A stretch of DNA of 64,000 nt from Clostridiales bacterium (GTDB lineage Bacteria > Bacillota > Clostridia > Oscillospirales > Oscillospiraceae). Location of the stretch: NCBI GenBank assembly GCA_902363045.1, contig CABIYX010000001.1, positions 85,737-149,736 on the forward strand, written 5' to 3'. The notes beneath the pieces were generated by a model, which made no database searches, was not told where the DNA came from, and saw only the letters and a list, made by a program, of their open reading frames with translations. The position numbers and the translations under genes are program-made. Shown one piece after another: positions 59,299 through 64,000 of this stretch (position 1 is the first letter of the stretch; each line of letters opens with the position of its first letter).

Positions 59299-59715
59299 GT
59301 GGGAAAATTACTGATTTTATCCGTCACCAATGGCGAGCAACAAATTCTGGATAGGATCAAGGACTTCCTGGCGGAAGAGCCTGGAATCGAAATCGTGGAG
59401 CCGCCCGCTACGAAGCACACCCTCACCTTTCCCGGCCTGGAGCTGCACCTGCGCAAGCAGACAGTAAAGTGGCGGGGCCAGCCTCTCCACCTTACGCACC
59501 TGGAGTTCTTCACGCTGGCCTACCTGGCCCGGCACCCCGGCTGGATTTTCACGCAGGAACAGATCTACGAGGCTGTGTGGCATGAGTTTCCGGAGGACTG
59601 CGGCGCGACCGTGGTCAATATCATCAGCCAGCTCCGCCGGAAGATGGGACTGGGCAACCCGATCCGTACCGTCCCCCACAGCGGCTATAAGTTCGAGCTG
59701 TCTCCCATAACCTGA
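59299..59715 (+). CDS. Winged-helix DNA-binding protein without receiver (copy 2)
   Basis: The 138-residue protein starts at a GTG with the same AAAGGGAGGACCCCGC site as copy 1 and differs from it in about ten residues; a one-base insertion near the end changes the last residues to SPIT. Intact and probably expressed. It lies between the MATE operon and the hydrolase operon. Confidence 0.8.
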   Translation: MGKLLILSVTNGEQQILDRIKDFLAEEPGIEIVEPPATKHTLTFPGLELHLRKQTVKWRGQPLHLTHLEFFTLAYLARHPGWIFTQEQIYEAVWHEFPEDCGATVVNIISQLRRKMGLGNPIRTVPHSGYKFELSPIT

Positions 59716-59728
59716 GAAGCCTTTTCCG

Positions 59729-59767
59729 AAAAAATGCAGTTATCCTCTATGGGTAACTGCGTTTTTT
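59729..59767 (+). terminator. Terminator after the winged-helix gene (copy 2)
   Basis: Same stem as copy 1 with one changed base (ATGCAGTTATCC / GGGTAACTGCGT), then six T. Confidence 0.85.
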
Positions 59768-59811
59768 GTATAGGCAGAGATTTGTAGCTGATAAAAAGGA
59801 AAGGTATGTGA

Positions 59812-59840
59812 TTGACGCTCCACAGCTTGCGTGTTATACT
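59812..59840 (+). promoter_or_regulatory. Promoter of the hydrolase-methyltransferase operon
   Basis: TTGACG, 17 bases, TATACT, followed two bases later by metal box 12. Confidence 0.7.
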
Positions 59841-59842
59841 TC

Positions 59843-59860
59843 GGTTAGCGGCGGCAAACT
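59843..59860. promoter_or_regulatory. Metal-box palindrome 12 (GGTTAGC-GGCG-GCAAACT)
   Basis: Weaker right arm but the same promoter geometry as the others. Confidence 0.65.
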
Positions 59861-59903
59861 ATATAGGAACGCTAATTTACAATCAGGGAAATGGAGGAAC
59901 GAT

Positions 59904-60698
59904 ATGCGTTTAGGCTCTTTTCAGCTTCCAAATGGTGCAAGCCTGTCCTATGCGGAATACGGGACATCAACGGGCAATCCGGTACTCTTGTTTCACGGCT
60001 TGGTGGGAAGCATATGTTCAGAGGGAATGGAGGAGTCTCTTTGCGGACTGCCCGTGAGGGTAATCGCTCTTGCCCGCCCTGGTTATGGAGCCTCCGACTA
60101 TTTCGATATGGACTGCGTAGCCGACTGGGGCCGGCTGCTGGCTGAATTTTGGGATCACTTGGAACTCTGGAGCTTTGACATCGTGGGTATCTCCGCCGGC
60201 GCGCCTTATGCGTATAGTCTGGCGGCCCTCTATCCTGACCGAATTGGCACGCTCTATATCAACAGCGGCATACCTGCGGTCTGCTTCCCAAATGTTCTGG
60301 CGCAATATCCGGCTCAGGATGCGGCGCTTTATCGTGCGTTCCGCGGTATGTCACGGCAAGAGGCGGGGCAGGCTTTATATGACAGTTATCTTCCCCTCTT
60401 TCCCGAGGCGGCCTTGCAGAGTCGGGATTTTCGGGACTCTATGGGTAGTGATCTCCGGAATATCGGTCAGGAAGCCAAGCTCCAGGAAGCACCTTGGGGA
60501 TTTAAGCTGTCTGAGGTGCGGTGTCCGGTTGTATTGCTTCATGGAACAGCCGATTCCGAGGTGCCTTACAGTGCCATGGAGGAGACTGCCAAAGAACTTC
60601 CTCATGCCCGCATTATCAAACTGGAGGGGGAAGAGCACGCATCCCCCGCAATCACGGACAGACTGATGGAGGAATTACTCCAGCAAGACAAGGTATGA
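59904..60698 (+). CDS. Alpha/beta hydrolase
   Basis: The 264-residue protein has the oxyanion strand VLLFHGLVGS, nucleophile elbow GISAG (Ser about residue 95), a cap region of ~90 residues, Asp in HGTADSEVP and His in EGEEHASP. An ester- or amide-hydrolysing enzyme is likely. Its metal-box promoter suggests a link to metal stress, for example hydrolysis of an imported chelate, which is inference. Ribosome site AATGGAGGAACGAT. Confidence 0.85.
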   Translation: MRLGSFQLPNGASLSYAEYGTSTGNPVLLFHGLVGSICSEGMEESLCGLPVRVIALARPGYGASDYFDMDCVADWGRLLAEFWDHLELWSFDIVGISAGAPYAYSLAALYPDRIGTLYINSGIPAVCFPNVLAQYPAQDAALYRAFRGMSRQEAGQALYDSYLPLFPEAALQSRDFRDSMGSDLRNIGQEAKLQEAPWGFKLSEVRCPVVLLHGTADSEVPYSAMEETAKELPHARIIKLEGEEHASPAITDRLMEELLQQDKV

Positions 60699-60722
60699 GC
60701 AGGTTATTCAGGAGGGATAGCA

Positions 60723-61340
60723 GTGGGCGGATTTTTTACCAACACCCGAAAGCCGGAGGGCTTGGGTGGGAGGCTGATGGTCGCCATGATGAACTGGGGA
60801 CACGCTCCAGTGGCCCGCTGGGGGCGGAGCTTCCTGAGACTGAAAGCAGGAGCCACCATACTGGACCTTGGCTGCGGCGGTGGAGCCAATCTGGCCGTCC
60901 TGCTGAAGCTGTGTCCAGACGGCACAGCCGTGGGTCTGGATTACTCCTCCGTCAGCGTGAAAAAAGCGAGCGCTGTAAATTGCCGAGCCATCGCAGAGGG
61001 ACGGTGCCAGGTAATCCAGGGGGATGTGCAGGAACTGCCTTTTGCAGATGACTCCTTTGAGCAGGTCACGGCATTTGAAACCATTTACTTCTGGCCCAAT
61101 TTGGAGGAGGCCTTTCAGCAGGTGTTCCGAGTGCTGAAACCCGGCGGAAGTTTTCTTGTCTGCAACGAGTCAAACGGAGAAGACCCCAAACAGGAGAAAT
61201 GGTGTGACATCATCGGCGGCATGACCATCTACACCGGCGAACGGCTCTTCGAGTTGCTCTGGGCAGCGGGATTTATTCAAGTCGAGATCCATCAGAGAGA
61301 GGATCGGAACTGGCTGTGTGTCACAGCCCAAAAGCCATAG
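60723..61340 (+). CDS. Class I SAM-dependent methyltransferase
   Basis: The 205-residue protein uses a GTG behind AGGAGGGATAGCA. SAM-binding motif I is ILDLGCGGGANL; VIQGDVQELPFADDSFEQVTAFET and FRVLKPGGSFLVCNE are motifs II-IV of the UbiE/COQ5-like class. The substrate is unknown. It follows the hydrolase gene by 24 bases. Confidence 0.85.
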   Translation: MGGFFTNTRKPEGLGGRLMVAMMNWGHAPVARWGRSFLRLKAGATILDLGCGGGANLAVLLKLCPDGTAVGLDYSSVSVKKASAVNCRAIAEGRCQVIQGDVQELPFADDSFEQVTAFETIYFWPNLEEAFQQVFRVLKPGGSFLVCNESNGEDPKQEKWCDIIGGMTIYTGERLFELLWAAGFIQVEIHQREDRNWLCVTAQKP

Positions 61341-61462
61341 GTATGGACCACACATAAAGCAGGCTAAGACAAGGCCAGCAGGCAGATACAAAATAAAAAC
61401 GGCGCTTTGGTGTGAGTGATATGTACCCCCTTTACTGGACACCCAGTAGGGGGGGTATTATT

Positions 61463-62026
61463 ATGCGGTACACGTATGAGTACAAAAGGAAATGTGTAGA
61501 ACTGTATCGAGAAGGAAAATGGACAGAAACGCCGGAAGGTGTTAGCGATAAATCCTTTCGGGATAAAGTGAGACTATGGGTAAGAGCAGAGGATAGCCGC
61601 GGTCCAGAAGCACTGAAACACAAAAATTTCAACAGGAACTGGACACCAGAAGAACGGCTGGAACTAGTATCCCAAGTAATGTCCGGAAAATCCTGTGTGT
61701 CAGTGGCAATCGAGGCCGGTATTCAAGATAGACTATTGTATCAATGGGTTCAAAACTATAAAACAAAGGGGTATAATGGCCTGGTAGAAATGAAAAAAGG
61801 TCGTCCAAGTAAAGGGGTACCCCAAATGAAAAAGGAAGAAGCAAGGCCACTGAATGAATCCGAACGAGAAGAATTGATCCGGCTTCGGGCAGAAAACGAG
61901 TATATAAAGGAGGAGAATGAAGTTATAAAAAAAGAGATCGCCTTGAGAGAAGAGAGGCACGCAGCGCAACTCAAGGCGAGAAAGCAGCGATCATCAAAGA
62001 GCTGCGTGAAAAAGGATACCAATTGA
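61463..62026 (+). CDS. IS3-family transposase OrfA
   Basis: The 187-residue protein begins MRYTYEYKRKCVELYREGKW and has the helix-turn-helix WTPEERLELVSQVMSGKSCVSVAI and a Leu-rich coiled coil at 145-175. A slippery A-AAA-AAA run at 61927-61933 lies in the right frame for a -1 shift; after it the -1 frame stays open into OrfB, so OrfAB is probably made by frameshift. Role: end recognition in transposition. Confidence 0.85.
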   Translation: MRYTYEYKRKCVELYREGKWTETPEGVSDKSFRDKVRLWVRAEDSRGPEALKHKNFNRNWTPEERLELVSQVMSGKSCVSVAIEAGIQDRLLYQWVQNYKTKGYNGLVEMKKGRPSKGVPQMKKEEARPLNESEREELIRLRAENEYIKEENEVIKKEIALREERHAAQLKARKQRSSKSCVKKDTN

Positions 62027-62841
62027 AATATCTGTTGAAATCTATGCAGATGGCACGGTCTACCTATTATTTTGAGTTGAGCAAGGCCGATCAAGTTGCT
62101 GTTCGAAACCATTGCTTGGCAGATGAAATCAAAGACATTTTCTCACAGCATAAAGGCCGCTACGGTGTGCGAAGAGTATATCAGGAACTGATAAAGCGCG
62201 GCCACAAGGTCAATCATAAGCGGGTACAACGGCTTATGCACACTATGGGGTTGGCAGGAAAGCGCCCAAAGGAAAAGTATCATTCCTACAAGGGCGAGGT
62301 CGGCAAGGTTGCTGAGAATATCCTTGACCGGGATTTCAGCACGACAGCTCCTATGCAAAAATGGACTACCGATGTATCTCAGTTCGGTTTTTCGTGGGGG
62401 AAGTGTTATCTCTCTCCTATACTCGACATGAACACAAACGAAATCATTTCTTATGATTTATCTCAAAGTGCCAATATGGAACAGATCCAGAGAATGTTGG
62501 CCGGCGCCTTTACGAAGTTTCCCTCTGTAGATGGCCTGATCTTTCACTCTGATCAAGGGTGGCAGTACCAGCACGTGTACTTCAGGCAGGCACTTAAAGA
62601 TCACAAAATCATTCAATCCATGTCAAGGAAGGGCAACTGTTACGACAATTGCATCATGGAGACCTTCTTTGGACGGATGAAAAACGAGATGTTCTACGGG
62701 CATGAAAAAGAGTATTCCTCTTTTGAAACATTTGCCAAGGCTGTTGACGGCTACATAAATTACTACAACAACGAAAGAATCCAAGAGAAAACAAAATGGA
62801 TGCCTCCTACAAAATTCAGAGAGGCATCCATGTGCACCTAA
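62023..62841 (+). CDS. IS3-family transposase OrfB (DDE integrase)
   Basis: The rve-fold catalytic residues are visible: Asp in WTTDVSQFGF, Asp in FHSDQGWQYQ and Glu in YDNCIMETFFGRMKNE. A helical HTH_21-type segment (FSQHKGRYGVRRVYQEL) precedes them. The nominal start is a TTG without a ribosome site; expression is more likely as the C-terminal part of OrfAB. Confidence 0.9.
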   Translation: MKYLLKSMQMARSTYYFELSKADQVAVRNHCLADEIKDIFSQHKGRYGVRRVYQELIKRGHKVNHKRVQRLMHTMGLAGKRPKEKYHSYKGEVGKVAENILDRDFSTTAPMQKWTTDVSQFGFSWGKCYLSPILDMNTNEIISYDLSQSANMEQIQRMLAGAFTKFPSVDGLIFHSDQGWQYQHVYFRQALKDHKIIQSMSRKGNCYDNCIMETFFGRMKNEMFYGHEKEYSSFETFAKAVDGYINYYNNERIQEKTKWMPPTKFREASMCT

Positions 62842-62906
62842 TTCAATTTTTTATGTGTCCAGAATTCTGGGTACATATCAGAGCGGTAATGCCCTCAAAG
62901 CGCCGT

Positions 62907-63122
62907 TTATTTTTTATCTGGAATGTGACGAAGAACATCTTCGACCCTGCAAGAAAGAATGTTGCAAAGGTCATTCAGCGTTGCGGTTGAAATATTTCGG
63001 TTTTGCTTCAAAGAATCCAATGTCCCCTTGCTGAAGGAATAGTCCTTTATTAAAGAGTAAGTTGTAATTCCCTTTCGACGCATAGTGTTCCAGAGCGGGT
63101 CGTAAGTAATAATAGAAACCAC
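62907..63122 (-). CDS. XRE-type helix-turn-helix regulator
   Basis: The 71-residue protein is one Cro/CI-type domain: PLWNTMRRKGITTYSLIKDY, then FSKGTLDSLKQNRNISTATLNDLC. The start is a GTG at 63122 with TATAAT about 25 bases upstream, which leaves little leader. Its stop falls in the right arm of the split terminator. Small regulators of this class are common on integrative elements. Confidence 0.8.
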   Translation of the reverse strand: MVSIITYDPLWNTMRRKGITTYSLIKDYSFSKGTLDSLKQNRNISTATLNDLCNILSCRVEDVLRHIPDKK

Positions 63123-63214
63123 CCCTTTGTGATTTCTATTATATTTGACATGCTGCCTCTTGAATATTCCCGTTATCTCGGGTATAATATCTTAATTACA
63201 CAATTTCATGCCTG

Positions 63215-63535
63215 TTAATTCTTCTCATTCAAGCGCCTGACCATCAACAAAACAGCTTCTAAATCCTGATCGTTCATCGACTTGATGCCATCTATGATCT
63301 CCTGCACCAAAATTGGATTTCGATATTCCGCTTCCTCATCGAAAAACAAACGGGGCGTGATACCGAGCGTGTCAATCAAATAGAGCAATTCTTTCACAGA
63401 TGGCTGGGAATACCCGGTGACAATGTTATGAATATAGTTCTTGCTATGCCCTAAATCATAACTTAACTGGTACTCGGAAACTCCCTTTTTTACCCGTAAT
63501 TCTGTAATACGGTTTCTGATAAAGTCCATCTCCAT
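63215..63535 (-). CDS. XRE-family regulator
   Basis: The 106-residue protein from the ATG 63535 (GGTGGAGGAATCGTAT) begins MEMDFIRNRITELRVKKGVS and has a Cro/CI fold in residues 5-62 (YQLSYDLGHSKNYIHNIVTG), followed by a short helical tail. It is divergent from the truncated gene at the window end and may control it. Confidence 0.85.
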   Translation of the reverse strand: MEMDFIRNRITELRVKKGVSEYQLSYDLGHSKNYIHNIVTGYSQPSVKELLYLIDTLGITPRLFFDEEAEYRNPILVQEIIDGIKSMNDQDLEAVLLMVRRLNEKN

Positions 63536-63677
63536 ATACGATTCCTCCACCACCATTTTCCCCATGGTACACTTTTGTGGTGTGACATTAGGGTACGGAT
63601 GGTGTGCTTTTTTATGCAGTAGCACTTTATTGGTGTTGTAATTGGGTAAAATGCCACACGGGAAAAGAGAGAAACGC

Positions 63678-64000
63678 ATGGATAGAGAAAAAGAATCGCC
63701 CCCGGAGAGGCTACCGTTCTGTTTGGACGACACAGTTGGTGAAATCGTAAGGGCAAGCCAGGAGTGTCCTGGCGTCTACTATATCGCAGCCAGAAAACAG
63801 GACGGCAAGTTTTTGGCAGATGAATACTATGTGGTGGAAAAATCCTCGCCAGCCATATCAAAAGAGGCTATGGCATATGGGAGGATGCCTGAAGAGGACT
63901 CCCGTGTGCTGCTCTATTCGTTTGCGGAAGAGCGGCGGGGATATAAAATCATTGAGTATGAGATCTACCGGTACCAGGTCCGGCACGGAATATATGCAGA
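63678..64000 (+). CDS. Unknown protein, 3' end outside the window
   Basis: An open frame starts at the ATG 63678 behind GGAAAAGAGAGAAACGC and continues to the window edge. It begins MDREKESPPERLPFCLDDTV and contains YYIAARKQDGKFLADEYYVV. The style matches the small unknown genes of region 1, hinting that mobile-element DNA resumes here. No family recognised. Confidence 0.55.
   Translation, partial: MDREKESPPERLPFCLDDTVGEIVRASQECPGVYYIAARKQDGKFLADEYYVVEKSSPAISKEAMAYGRMPEEDSRVLLYSFAEERRGYKIIEYEIYRYQVRHGIYA

Larger units (their letters stand above)
59061..59792 (+). repeat. Duplicated segment, copy 2
   Basis: Counterpart of 49503-50233. The left joint falls at codon 55 of the DtxR gene, 21 bases after the MATE stop. 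Confidence 0.85.
61418..62879 (+). mobile_element. IS3-family insertion sequence
   Basis: Inverted ends GATATGTACCC and GGGTACATATC bracket two transposase frames. Inside the ends, CTGGACAC and GTGTCCAG also pair. No clear target duplication is visible; the outer GAT/ATC may be target rather than element. Lower GC than its surroundings marks it as a recent arrival. Confidence 0.85.
61396..62908. terminator. Terminator hairpin split by the IS element
   Basis: AAAACGGCGCTTTGG (61396-61410) and CAAAGCGCCGTTT (62896-62908) are complementary arms with A and T tracts outside. They now lie 1.5 kb apart on either side of the IS3 element, which therefore entered the loop. Confidence 0.75.

Noticed and set aside
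1-64000. tRNA, rRNA and CRISPR arrays
   Set aside because: I looked for tRNA-like cloverleaf arms with CCA-type ends, rRNA cores and regular repeat-spacer arrays and saw none; a covariance-model scan would be needed to exclude small RNAs.

Overview
The window looks like chromosomal DNA of a fairly GC-rich anaerobic Firmicute, most likely a gut Clostridia of the Oscillospiraceae type. The evidence is strong AGGAGG ribosome sites, clostridial families (DUF6110, DUF4491, ECF transporters with fused A subunits, a CoA-dehydratase-type activase) and no oxygen-respiration genes. The genus cannot be fixed from sequence reading alone.

Region 1 (1-21.8 kb) is an accessory, mobile-element-like block. 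It opens with a winged-helix regulator, a sigma-like protein and a DUF6075 gene. A HipA-like kinase and a two-gene ATPase plus ELK-motif module (a candidate defence pair) follow. Then a 16.5 kb minus-strand gene train runs from a helicase at 21757 down to a VWA protein at 5250. The train holds a DnaN-like clamp, SSB, two DNA methyltransferase-family proteins (one with a destroyed active site), a MoxR/RavA-type ATPase, a sigma-like factor and many small overlapping unknown genes.

Region 2 (22-61.3 kb) is a metal-homeostasis island. Twelve copies of an 18-bp palindrome, consensus GGTTAGY-N4-GCTAACC, lie at its promoters, usually just after a -10 box. A DtxR/MntR-family regulator (49341-49706) with a mixed Mn/Fe ligand set is the obvious candidate to bind them. 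The island holds a ferrosome-like operon (HMA protein, AraC regulator, a 26-aa protein, DUF6110 protein, P1B-6-like ATPase); two copies of an ABC importer plus Crp/Fnr cassette flanking a 1287-residue double activase; a GTPase / ABC-ATPase / signal-less binding-protein trio; a ZIP transporter with a Cys/His-rich 54-aa protein; two successive ECF transporter cassettes each with its own AraC regulator; and a peptide/nickel-type ABC importer with an AstE-like deacylase and a MATE exporter. A ~730-bp segment carrying the end of the DtxR gene, a winged-helix gene and its terminator is duplicated at 49.5 and 59.1 kb.

Region 3 (61.4-64 kb) holds an IS3-family element inserted in the loop of an old terminator, two small XRE-type regulators, and the start of another unknown gene that runs off the window. 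The working model is an iron/metal-starvation regulon lying beside mobile-element DNA: import by ABC, ECF and ZIP systems, storage by a ferrosome-like system, and an unexplained ATP-driven redox module (the activase) wired into the same regulon.
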